This document shows, piece after piece, positions 1 to 4,987 of a stretch of 9,495 nt of DNA. A program made the translations under genes and the position numbers. Positions within the stretch are counted from its first letter, which is position 1, and every line of letters starts with the position of its first letter. This DNA comes from Candidatus Apopatocola equi (lineage in GTDB: Bacteria > Bacillota > Clostridia > Oscillospirales > Oscillospiraceae), in assembly GCA_018065965.1 (NCBI GenBank), contig JAGHSH010000065.1, positions 1 through 9,495 on the forward strand. The letters run 5' to 3'. The notes below the pieces were generated by a model. That model had not been told where the DNA came from. It ran no database searches and saw only the letters and a program-made list of their open reading frames with translations.

Positions 1-355
1 CTGCCTGCTGAGCCTCTGCGCCTGCAGCGGGAAGGAAGAACCCGCCCCCACCCCCGCCGCCGAGACCGAGACCCCCGTCGAGACGGAGACGCCTGCCGCT
101 CCGGTGGAAACGCCCGCCGAGACCCCGGCCGAGCCCGAGCCCGCTGCCCCCTCCGCCTTTGAGCTTGCCAAGGCACTGGAGGGCGAGAGCGTGGACGAGC
201 TTCTTGCCGCCGTGGGCGAGCCCGTGAGCCGCGAGGATTATGCCCCCTCCTGCCTGGGCGACGGGGAGGACGGCCTCTGGCACTATGAGGGCTTTGACGT
301 TTATACCTACCGGGAAGGCGGCAGCGAGAGCGTGTATGCCGTCGAAGAGGGCTGA
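1..355 (+). CDS. Small lipoprotein, C-terminal part (5' end outside window)
   Basis: The reading frame is open from the left edge (first full codon at base 2) and ends at TGA 353-355, giving 117 visible residues. The first residues are the end of a lipoprotein signal peptide: a Leu-rich stretch and a lipobox Leu-Cys-Ala-Cys, so the eighth visible residue would be the lipidated Cys. A linker rich in Pro, Glu, Thr and Ala follows (about visible residues 11-51), typical of a tether from the membrane through the cell wall. The remaining 65 residues form a small acidic globular domain containing a VGEPVSRED segment and a GFDVYTYREGG segment. This may be a small alpha/beta binding domain, but I do not recognise the family. 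A GTG at 104 lies inside the linker and is not the true start. The protein is probably anchored on the outer face of the membrane; its function is unknown. Confidence 0.75.
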   Translation, partial: CLLSLCACSGKEEPAPTPAAETETPVETETPAAPVETPAETPAEPEPAAPSAFELAKALEGESVDELLAAVGEPVSREDYAPSCLGDGEDGLWHYEGFDVYTYREGGSESVYAVEEG

Positions 356-516
356 ACCAACCCATAAAAAACTCCGTAGCCATTTGCCAAAGTGCGGTAA
401 GGATGTTTTTCGGGTGTGGGTTTTGTGCGGCAAAATCCGATGCTCGTTACAGATGTGGACAAACAGGAATTTTACTGCCATAGCATAAAACCACGTTTGA
501 ACAGGAGAACCTCAAT

Positions 517-1128
517 ATGCATATGCTTGAATATGATGCTGTCAAAAATTGCAAAACGGGGTTAATTGGTATAGTATGTGATATTCATACACATATTGAT
601 GGAAGAAAAATATATGTGGTTGAAAGGCTTGATGAAGAAAAGACTGGGATTCTCTCTGAAGACATTGTCGATTGTTTGGAAGAAGATCTCATTAATCTAA
701 ATGGATATACTGACAAACCATTTGCGATGGAAGTATTAAGCGGAAAAGTACTATCGTTAAGAACGGAGTTACAAAAAAGTCTTGTCTACAAAACGACTAT
801 TAAACTAAATCTCTCAATTTCTGAACTGGGTAAATTTCTTATTAATCACATTGACGGAGAAGAGGATGAAAACTTGAAAGACGATGAAAGCCTTTCGGAC
901 AAATATGGATTTTTAATGGATTACACCGGTGAAGAGCTTGAAGAGATTTTTGGGTTTGATGAGGTAAATGAAAAATTTACATATCCTGGCATTAAGATTT
1001 TTCGTTCAAACTACGGATGGTCTGTGAGAGGAATTTTAGAAGAACTCGGGTACACCTTAGTTGAAAATATCGATGAATATCCAAATATTCATAATGCGGA
1101 TGGTGTTATTTATTGTGATATGATATAA
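517..1128 (+). CDS. AT-rich gene of unknown function, 203 aa acidic protein
   Basis: The ATG at 517 is preceded by AGGAG at 503-507 (9-base gap). A second in-frame ATG at 523 is too far from that site. The product is cytoplasmic, with no signal peptide or membrane segment. It is strongly acidic, with a run of Asp/Glu around residues 113-128. Residues 4-36 alternate in a way that suggests a small beta-barrel (GLIGIVCDI, then GRKIYVVE). The C-terminal third has a mixed pattern ending GILEELGYTLVE. I do not recognise the family. Base composition and codon use (many AAA, GAA, ATT, TTA and ATA codons) contrast visibly with every neighbour, so recent horizontal acquisition is likely. Small acidic orphan proteins of this kind include immunity proteins and phage or defence accessories, but nothing here proves such a role. 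It has its own terminator at 1178-1214. Confidence 0.8.
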   Translation: MHMLEYDAVKNCKTGLIGIVCDIHTHIDGRKIYVVERLDEEKTGILSEDIVDCLEEDLINLNGYTDKPFAMEVLSGKVLSLRTELQKSLVYKTTIKLNLSISELGKFLINHIDGEEDENLKDDESLSDKYGFLMDYTGEELEEIFGFDEVNEKFTYPGIKIFRSNYGWSVRGILEELGYTLVENIDEYPNIHNADGVIYCDMI

Positions 1129-1177
1129 AGCACATAGATTAGAGCAACAATTTGCAGTTTGTCGGACAAAAGAATTG

Positions 1178-1214
1178 CCCGCCGAAAGGAAATCTCTTTT
1201 CGGCGGGTTTTCTT
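1178..1214 (+). terminator. Rho-independent terminator after the AT-rich gene
   Basis: The 10-bp stem CCCGCCGAAA (1178-1187) pairs with TTTCGGCGGG (1198-1207), with a short loop between. It is followed by TTTTCTT at 1208-1214. It lies 50 bases after the stop codon of the unknown gene at 517-1128. Confidence 0.85.
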
Positions 1215-1291
1215 ATTCAAAATACTTCCTTATGCGGTTGTATCATTTCGACTGCGGAGTTTTTTATGTCCGTGCCCTGATTTCAGCCCTG

Positions 1292-1585
1292 CCTGTCATT
1301 GCGAGGAGCGAAGCGATGTGGCAATCCGTTCCCCCTGCACTCACTAAGACAAGCTCCCATCAGCGGCAGCGGAAGGGGTCCCAGAGCGTATCGACAAGCA
1401 GCGGTCTAAAATGCAGAACCTCAGATTTTCTGACGGCGGCGTTTTGCCGCCGAAGCCTCTGTTCTCTTCTCCACCGCCAGCGGCGCTCATTCTCTTTCTG
1501 CCGAGAAAGAGAATGAGGGGGGCTGAACTCCGTCCCCCACCGCGTGGGGGAAAAACGGATTGCCGCACCGGTTTGCAATGACAGG
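1292..1585. repeat. MITE-like non-coding element with terminal inverted repeats and internal hairpins
   Basis: The ends are inverted copies: CCTGTCATTGC at 1292-1302 and its reverse complement at 1575-1585. A second matching block, GGCAATCCGTT, follows at 1320-1330 and as its reverse complement at 1554-1564. Between the two blocks each end carries a different filler. The interior holds three perfect hairpins. CGGCGGC/GCCGCCG (1434-1440, 1446-1452) has a GTTTT loop. The 14-bp stem CTCATTCTCTTTCT (1486-1499) pairs with 1504-1517. CCCCCAC/GTGGGGG (1534-1540, 1544-1550) has a CGC loop. No convincing gene lies inside; the open frames here are overlapping artefacts. The region from 1215 to 1291 shows nothing recognisable. 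The element begins 15 bases beyond the stop codon of the minus-strand SleB-like gene, so it would be in that gene's 3' UTR. Confidence 0.7.
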
Positions 1586-1600
1586 GGCGGGGTACCGAAC

Positions 1601-2089
1601 TCACCAATAAAGCTCCTGCTGTGGGGAGCGGCAGAAGTAGATGGTGCCCCAGCGGTAATCGTAGTAGCTTTTGCACACGCCGCCGTCATAGATATGGCAG
1701 TTCTGCCAGACCACGGAGGGATCGTTCAGCACCCGCTCTCCCGCAAGGAGCCTGTCCGCCGCCGCATAGGCCCGGGAATCGGGTGTGATGGCGGCAAAAT
1801 AGCCCTCTACCTTGCCGCAGTAGGTCTCGTCGGCATAGATGACCTCCTCCAGCGTGTCCGGGAATTCCGGGGAGGCGACCCGGTTGAGCAGCAGCTCGCC
1901 GATGCACAGCCGCCACTCCCGGCAGAAGCTCACCTGCCCCGTGCAGGCATAAATGGCCTTGGCCAGCAGCTCCCGCTCCTCCTGAACATCCTGCTCCTGC
2001 GGCTCCTGCGCCCTTGCGCACAGGCTCAGGGGCAGGAGCAGCGCCGTCAGAAAAAATAAAAAACGCAGTCTCTTCAAGTTCGTATACAC
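1601..2089 (-). CDS. Secreted SleB/CwlJ-like cell wall hydrolase family protein, catalytic motif degenerate
   Basis: This 162-aa protein starts at GTG (2089-2087) with AGGAAAG at 2099-2093. A TTG four codons in (2077) would also give a Lys/Arg-plus-hydrophobic signal peptide but has no well-placed ribosome site. Residues 6-27 form the signal peptide, with probable cleavage after Ala-Arg-Ala (25-27). Residues 41-117 follow the SleB/CwlJ (Hydrolase_2) pattern: LLAKAIYA, then LLLNRVASPEFPDTLEEVIY, then ITPDSRAYAAADRLLAG. In that family these surround a GEARGE-type motif bearing the catalytic Glu. Here the equivalent stretch is IYACTGQVSF with no Glu, so hydrolytic activity is doubtful. The protein is unusually Cys-rich (7 Cys after cleavage: 49, 56, 62, 91, 131, 139, 153), which suggests disulfides or metal binding. 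Family members cleave spore cortex or wall peptidoglycan. A divergent active or binding-only variant is possible. Confidence 0.75.
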   Translation of the reverse strand: MYTNLKRLRFLFFLTALLLPLSLCARAQEPQEQDVQEERELLAKAIYACTGQVSFCREWRLCIGELLLNRVASPEFPDTLEEVIYADETYCGKVEGYFAAITPDSRAYAAADRLLAGERVLNDPSVVWQNCHIYDGGVCKSYYDYRWGTIYFCRSPQQELYW

Positions 2090-2133
2090 CGCCTTTCCTG
2101 CGGTCAGTATACGGGAGAAGAGCTGCGTTTTTT
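2051..2133 (-). terminator. Long hairpin plus T-run between the MBL and SleB-like genes, overlapping the latter's start
   Basis: Read on the minus strand, AAAAAACGCAGCTCTTC (2133-2117) pairs with GAAGAGACTGCGTTTTTT (2075-2058) with one bulged base. Further in, the stem continues as CGTATAC/GTATACG (2113-2107 with 2087-2081) and ACCGC/GCGGT (2104-2100 with 2092-2088). The total is about 30 bp. The 7-base apical loop is AGGAAAG, the ribosome site of the SleB-like gene, and its GTG start lies in the stem. The 3' side runs into TTTTTTATTTTTT (2063-2051). The hairpin begins 7 bases after the MBL gene's stop, so it should terminate that transcript and may attenuate or gate translation of the next gene. 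Confidence 0.7.
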
Positions 2134-2139
2134 GTCGGA

Positions 2140-2754
2140 TTAAAGGGTAAGGATGCAGCCGGTGGGGCCGTTTTCATCGACAGTGAAGCTGCGCTCCACG
2201 TGGGTCACCTTGTCGAAATGGGCCGCATAGGCGTCCGCCGTGCCGATGATGGGGAAGCCGAAGCCCTCGCCCCGGTAGTGCATGGGCACCGCGCAGCGGG
2301 GCGCGATCATCTCCGTGATCGTCCAGGCCTCCTCTGCGTCCACGGTGAAGTGGCCGCCCACGGGGATGAGCAGCACATCGCAGCCCCTGCAGAGCTCGAT
2401 GATCTCCTCCGAGGGGATGCAGCCCACATCGCCCATGTGGACGACGCTGATGCCGCCGCAGTTGAAGCGCCGCACGATGTTCTTGCCGCGCTTGGTGCCC
2501 TCGTGATGGTCGTGGAAGCCCTCCAGCTCCTTCATTTCATAATCGGCGGGAGCGGCCTTGCCGGAGAGAGCAACGCCCTCGGCGAAGTTGTGGTCGCCGT
2601 GACCGTGGCTGCAGTAGACCGCATCGGCCTTCTCCCGGATGTTGGGGAAGCCCGGCGCAGAGCCGTCGGCAAAGGGATCGACCACAAAGGAAAAATCGCC
2701 GTAGTCCACCCGGAAGCAGGCATGGCCGAGGTGGGTCAGTTTTACGCTGGACAT
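2140..2754 (-). CDS. MBL-fold metal-dependent hydrolase, UlaG/UPF0173-like
   Basis: This 204-aa cytoplasmic protein starts at ATG 2754-2752 with AAGGAGG at 2770-2764 (9-base gap). It shows the metallo-beta-lactamase fold in compact form. The N-terminus is strand-rich with THLGHACFRVDYGDFSFVVDPF. The metal-binding motif is SHGHGDHN (H50, H52, D54, H55). A His-rich loop FHDHHEGTKRG spans 80-90, and VVHMGDVG (H106, D109) comes next. VGGHFTVDAEEA (133-143) and PMHYRGE (H159) complete the metal-ligand set expected for this subgroup. The length fits the short UPF0173/UlaG-like hydrolases, whose substrates are mostly unknown; phosphodiester or lactone hydrolysis is typical of relatives. It is divergent from sigG (144 bases between starts) and upstream of the SleB-like gene. 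No convincing sigma-A promoter is visible in the intergenic region for this strand. Confidence 0.9.
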   Translation of the reverse strand: MSSVKLTHLGHACFRVDYGDFSFVVDPFADGSAPGFPNIREKADAVYCSHGHGDHNFAEGVALSGKAAPADYEMKELEGFHDHHEGTKRGKNIVRRFNCGGISVVHMGDVGCIPSEEIIELCRGCDVLLIPVGGHFTVDAEEAWTITEMIAPRCAVPMHYRGEGFGFPIIGTADAYAAHFDKVTHVERSFTVDENGPTGCILTL

Positions 2755-2795
2755 GGGTTTATTCCTCCTTCAAAAATAATGATTCCGCTGTTTTC

Positions 2796-2835
2796 GGCGT
2801 TCTCGCTCCCTCCCTGCGGAGAGAGGAAAAACGCC
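2796..2835. repeat. Intergenic hairpin between the MBL gene and the sigG promoter
   Basis: GGCGTT (2796-2801) pairs with AACGCC (2830-2835). A second stem, CTCCCTCC (2806-2813), pairs with GGAGAGAG (2818-2825) with one mismatch and a CTGC loop. A 4x4 internal loop separates the two. No clear T-run follows on either strand, so it is not a typical terminator. It ends five bases before the putative forespore promoter of sigG and could be a protein-binding site or a structured leader of the divergent MBL transcript. Confidence 0.4.
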
Positions 2836-2840
2836 CGTTT

Positions 2841-2870
2841 GAATAAGCATGGCCGCCTTTGTCCACACTA
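2841..2870 (+). promoter_or_regulatory. Putative forespore (sigma-F/sigma-G) promoter of sigG
   Basis: GAATA (2841-2845) is followed after 18 bases by CACACTA (2864-2870). Against the B. subtilis sigma-G consensus GMATR-N18-CATNMTA this is 5/5 and 6/7 at the ideal spacing. The same bases also resemble the sigma-F form (GTCCACACTA at 2861-2870 against GGNNANAMTR). Transcription would start near 2877, leaving a leader of only about 20 bases that contains the ribosome site. This fits the known control of sigG by sigma-F with later autoregulation. Confidence 0.6.
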
Positions 2871-2898
2871 AGGAGCGAAAACAAAGGAGGCTTGACTT

Positions 2899-3681
2899 TT
2901 GCAGGGTAAGGTAGAGATTTGCGGGGTCAACACGGCGCAGCTGCCGCTGCTGAACGCAGAGCGCACCCGGGAGCTGCTCCGCCGCTGCCGCAGGGGGGAC
3001 GAGCTGGCGCGCAGCGAGCTGATCGAGGGCAATCTGCGGCTGGTGCTGAGCGTGCTGCAGCGCTTCAACAGCCGCGGCGAGAGCATGGATGACCTGTTCC
3101 AGATCGGGTGTATCGGTTTGATGAAGGCCATTGACAATTTTGATCTGGAGCAGCACGATGTGCGCTTCAGCACCTACGGCGTGCCCATGATTGCCGGAGA
3201 GATCCGGCGCTATCTCCGGGACAACAGCGCCCTGCGGGTATCCCGGAGCATCCGGGACACGGCCTATCGGGTGCTGCAGACCCGGGAGCGGCTTCTGAGC
3301 GAAACCGGCCGGGAGCCCTGTACCGAGGAGATCGCCGCCGCCATGGGACTGAAGCGACAGGAGGTGGTCTATGCGCTGGACGCCATCAGCGACCCGGTGA
3401 GCCTGTCGGAGCCGGTGTACAGTGACGGCAGCGGCGAGGATCTGACGGTGATGGACCAGCTCTCCGACCCGGCCAACAGCGATGAGGCGTGGATCGAGGC
3501 CATGGCCATGGATGAGGCCATCTCCCGGCTCAGCGACCGGGAAAAGCGGATCCTCTCCCTGCGCTTCTACGAGGGACGCACCCAGATGGAGGTCTCCGCC
3601 CTGGTGGGCATTTCGCAGGCGCAGGTGTCCCGGCTGGAGAAAAACGCCATCGAGCGCATTAAAAAGAATATTACCTCCTGA
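2899..3681 (+). CDS. sigG: RNA polymerase sporulation sigma factor SigG (late forespore)
   Basis: This 260-aa sigma-70 family factor directs late forespore transcription after engulfment, for example of SASP, germinant receptor and spoVA genes. The N-terminal KVEICGV (4-10) is a SigG signature. Region 2 runs from about residue 45, with DDLFQIGCIGLMKAIDNFDL (64-83) and the -10 recognition helix GEIRRYLRDN (100-109). Region 3 contains VSRSIRDTAYRVLQTRERL (114-132). Region 4 holds LSDREKRILSLRFYEGRTQM (211-230) and the helix-turn-helix ISQAQVSRLEK (238-248). The length matches B. subtilis SigG. The start is TTG: an in-frame TGA at 2893 excludes extension, AAAGGAGG at 2883-2890 is ideally placed, and the next in-frame Met is residue 63. 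Residue 43 is Glu where B. subtilis SigG has Asn45. A forespore-type promoter lies just upstream, and ylmC/ymxH follows in the same direction. Confidence 0.96.
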   Translation: MQGKVEICGVNTAQLPLLNAERTRELLRRCRRGDELARSELIEGNLRLVLSVLQRFNSRGESMDDLFQIGCIGLMKAIDNFDLEQHDVRFSTYGVPMIAGEIRRYLRDNSALRVSRSIRDTAYRVLQTRERLLSETGREPCTEEIAAAMGLKRQEVVYALDAISDPVSLSEPVYSDGSGEDLTVMDQLSDPANSDEAWIEAMAMDEAISRLSDREKRILSLRFYEGRTQMEVSALVGISQAQVSRLEKNAIERIKKNITS

Positions 3682-3746
3682 ATCAGCCCATCCGGTTCTC
3701 CGGCATCCGCCATGCCTCGCTGCCGCGCCCTTCGATTTTCGGCATA

Positions 3747-3815
3747 GGGGATCCCTCTTTTCCGGATCTTCTGATCGTTGTAAAATACAACAATCACGAT
3801 ACGCCGGATCTCCCC
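3747..3815. repeat. Long imperfect palindrome between sigG and ylmC
   Basis: GTTGTA (3777-3782) pairs with TACAAC (3786-3791) around an AAA loop. Moving outward, TGAT (3772-3775) pairs with ATCA (3793-3796), ATC (3766-3768) with GAT (3798-3800), TCCGG (3761-3765) with CCGGA (3804-3808), and GGGGA (3747-3751) with TCCCC (3811-3815). That is about 23 bp in total with bulges. No T-run follows on either strand, so a normal terminator is unlikely. It may be a structured leader of ylmC or an operator. Confidence 0.45.
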
Positions 3816-3874
3816 AAAAGTCAAGGAAAGTTTTTCCATCCGGGCGCATAGGCTTTGGGGGAGGCGAGGCTGTT

Positions 3875-4138
3875 TTGGAATTGCGTTTGCAGGATCTGCG
3901 CTATCGGGAGGTCATCAACACCCGCACCGGGCAGCGGCTGGGCTATGTGAGCGATGTGCTGCTGGACGCCGACACCGGGCGGATCACGGCGCTGCTGGTG
4001 CCCGGCCCCACAAAATTTTTCGGGCTGCTGGGGCGGGAGGAGGACTATGTGCTCCCGTGGACGGGAATATCCCGGCTGGGCGAGGACATAATACTGGTGG
4101 ACGGCACGGAGCCGCTGCGGCGGCGAAAGGTGCAGTAG
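3875..4138 (+). CDS. YlmC/YmxH-family PRC-barrel sporulation protein
   Basis: This 87-aa protein consists of a single PRC-barrel domain. It shows LRYREVINTRTGQRLGYVSD (8-27), DADTGRITALLVPGP (31-45), GREEDYVLPWTGISRLGEDI (53-72) and a basic tail RRRKVQ. These follow the YlmC/YmxH pattern: sense the DNA-encoded start, conserved GxxxGxxxD, then an (E)EDYVxPWxxI segment. The start is TTG at 3875, with GGGGGAGG at 3857-3864 (10-base gap). The open frame continues upstream into sigG's coding region only as a shadow, and no ATG is available. In Bacillus, ylmC lies just downstream of sigG, so synteny supports the call. The exact function is unknown; it is a small soluble protein linked to sporulation by family and position. 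The gene may be co-transcribed with sigG across a structured 193-base spacer. Confidence 0.85.
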   Translation: MELRLQDLRYREVINTRTGQRLGYVSDVLLDADTGRITALLVPGPTKFFGLLGREEDYVLPWTGISRLGEDIILVDGTEPLRRRKVQ

Positions 4139-4164
4139 ACAAAAAGAAAGGACTGTGCTATAAT
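4136..4164 (+). promoter_or_regulatory. Sigma-A promoter of the zinc-ribbon gene
   Basis: The -35 box TAGACA (4136-4141) is 5/6 to consensus and overlaps the TAG stop codon of ylmC. It is separated by exactly 17 bases from a perfect TATAAT (4159-4164), which also carries the extended TGC before it. Transcription would start near 4171. This rules out the in-frame TTG at 4164 as a start and supports ATG 4197. Confidence 0.8.
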
Positions 4165-4196
4165 TGGGAAAAACAGGTAAAGGAAGAGATACAGAA

Positions 4197-4400
4197 ATGA
4201 GTAAGGGTTGTCAGGAAGGCAAGGGTACGCCCCGGCTCACTGAAATCAGCTGCCCCCGCTGCGGCGGTGTGATCGAGGTCTTTGTGAAGATGGGCGGCGG
4301 TGTGAACGAGACGGGACGGCTGGTCAGCGATGAGAGCTGCCCCAAGTGCGGCTTTGTGGCTCAGGCCGGTACGCCTCTGGACCGTTGCAAAACGCTGTAA
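4197..4400 (+). CDS. Small zinc-ribbon protein, 67 aa, unknown function
   Basis: The ATG at 4197 has AGGAAGAG at 4181-4188 (8-base gap). It lies about 26 bases after the predicted transcription start. Two Cys pairs, C19-PR-C22 and C48-PK-C51, are spaced as in a treble/zinc ribbon. The 25-residue loop between them contains a Gly-rich VKMGGGVNETGRL. Additional Cys occur at 5 and 64. No membrane segment or catalytic motif is seen. Such small ribbons usually bind nucleic acid or another protein, but I cannot assign a family or role. The gene is monocistronic: its own strong vegetative-type promoter lies upstream and a perfect terminator directly after the stop. It is therefore likely expressed independently of the sporulation genes before it. 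Confidence 0.8.
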   Translation: MSKGCQEGKGTPRLTEISCPRCGGVIEVFVKMGGGVNETGRLVSDESCPKCGFVAQAGTPLDRCKTL

Positions 4401-4406
4401 CAGACA

Positions 4407-4440
4407 GGCAGCGGGGATTTCCCCGCTGCCGTTGTTTTTT
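4407..4440 (+). terminator. Rho-independent terminator of the zinc-ribbon gene
   Basis: GGCAGCGGGG (4407-4416) pairs perfectly with CCCCGCTGCC (4421-4430) around an ATTT loop, followed by GTTGTTTTTT. It starts six bases after the TAA stop. Confidence 0.95.
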
Positions 4441-4452
4441 ATTCAGTCCCCC

Positions 4453-4522
4453 GTCATTGCGAGCAGCGAAGCGACGCGGCAATCCGTCCCTCCTCCCGAG
4501 AAAGAGAATGAGGGGGGCTGAA
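4453..4522. repeat. Shortened relative of the 1292-1585 element
   Basis: Bases 4453-4487 match 1295-1329 at 32 of 35 positions (GTCATTGCGAG at the start, GGCAATCCGT at the end). Bases 4496-4522 are identical to 1501-1527 (27 bases, starting CCGAGAAAGAG). In this copy the two blocks are only eight bases apart. The 171 bases between them in the larger element, including the left arm of its 14-bp hairpin, are absent. No right-hand inverted terminus is present. It sits between two convergent terminators in non-coding DNA. Confidence 0.75.
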
Positions 4523-4540
4523 AGGGAGATGCGCAGGACG

Positions 4541-4599
4541 GTGGAAACAAACAAAAAACCGCCCCTGTAACAGATCAGCGTCTGTTGCAGGGGCGGTTT
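4541..4599 (-). terminator. Rho-independent terminator of the permease-VOC unit
   Basis: On the minus strand, AAACCGCCCCTG (complement of 4599-4588) pairs with 4567-4556. The stem extends through TCTGTT/AACAGA and one wobble to 19 bp, with a 6-base loop at 4575-4580. A T-rich tail follows, TTTTTTGTTTGTTT (down to about 4541). It begins seven bases after the VOC gene's stop codon. Confidence 0.93.
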
Positions 4600-4605
4600 G
4601 CGCTT

Positions 4606-4968
4606 TCATATCGGGGTACCGACTTCAATGAGGTTCCCGTCGGGGTCATAGAAGCGGACGACACGCTGACCCCAGCTGTGCGTCATCAGAGGGTTGACAT
4701 ACTCGGTGTCCGGGTAGAGGGCGGTGAGCTTTTCGACAAAGGCATCGAGATCCGGCTCCTCGAAATACAGCTCCGCGCTGTTGCTGCGGGTCCGGACGCT
4801 CCGGCCGATAAAGGTTTCCCAGTATCGCGCCTCCTGCAGATACAGCCCGCCGCTCAGCTCCATGTTTCCGTCGTTATCCTGCAGCAGCTCCAGACCGAAG
4901 AGATCGCGGTAGAATTTCAGTGCCCGCTCGCAGCTGCTGACAACGAGAAGAGTGCCCTTGAACTGCAT
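4606..4968 (-). CDS. VOC family (glyoxalase/bleomycin-resistance fold) protein
   Basis: This 120-aa protein starts at ATG 4968-4966 with AGGAAG at 4983-4978 (9-base gap). It has the paired beta-alpha-beta-beta-beta modules of the VOC superfamily. Module one is GTLLVVSSCERALKFYRDLF (5-24), then GLELLQDNDGNMEL and a pair of strands. Module two begins with AELYFEEPDLDAFVEKL (65-81) and ends with the signature VVRFYDPDGNLIEVG (103-117). E66 and E115 are placed as possible metal ligands. The His usual on the first strand of glyoxalase I is not seen, so this is not a classical GloA. Members include dioxygenases, lyases, and antibiotic-binding or -modifying proteins, so the substrate cannot be assigned. 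Its gene starts 19 bases after the efflux permease stop, so it is very likely co-transcribed and might act in the same resistance or detoxification response. Confidence 0.88.
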   Translation of the reverse strand: MQFKGTLLVVSSCERALKFYRDLFGLELLQDNDGNMELSGGLYLQEARYWETFIGRSVRTRSNSAELYFEEPDLDAFVEKLTALYPDTEYVNPLMTHSWGQRVVRFYDPDGNLIEVGTPI

Positions 4969-4987
4969 GAATTGCGCTTCCTTTCTC

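Noticed and set aside
2770..3849. A 359-codon minus-strand frame across sigG
   Set aside because: It is the antisense shadow of sigG, with no recognisable domain or ribosome site.
3482..3874. Upstream extension of the ylmC frame into sigG
   Set aside because: The encoded residues (Arg/Pro/Trp-rich) are out-of-frame sigG sequence. The PRC-barrel begins at the TTG at 3875, which has a good ribosome site.
4164..4196. TTG at 4164 as start of the zinc-ribbon gene
   Set aside because: It overlaps the -10 box and lies upstream of the predicted transcription start; the ATG at 4197 has its own ribosome site.
1586..4622. Shared GGGGTACCGA at 1589-1598 and 4613-4622, both near gene ends
   Set aside because: A ten-base match with no extension; one lies within coding sequence and the other outside, so chance is likely.
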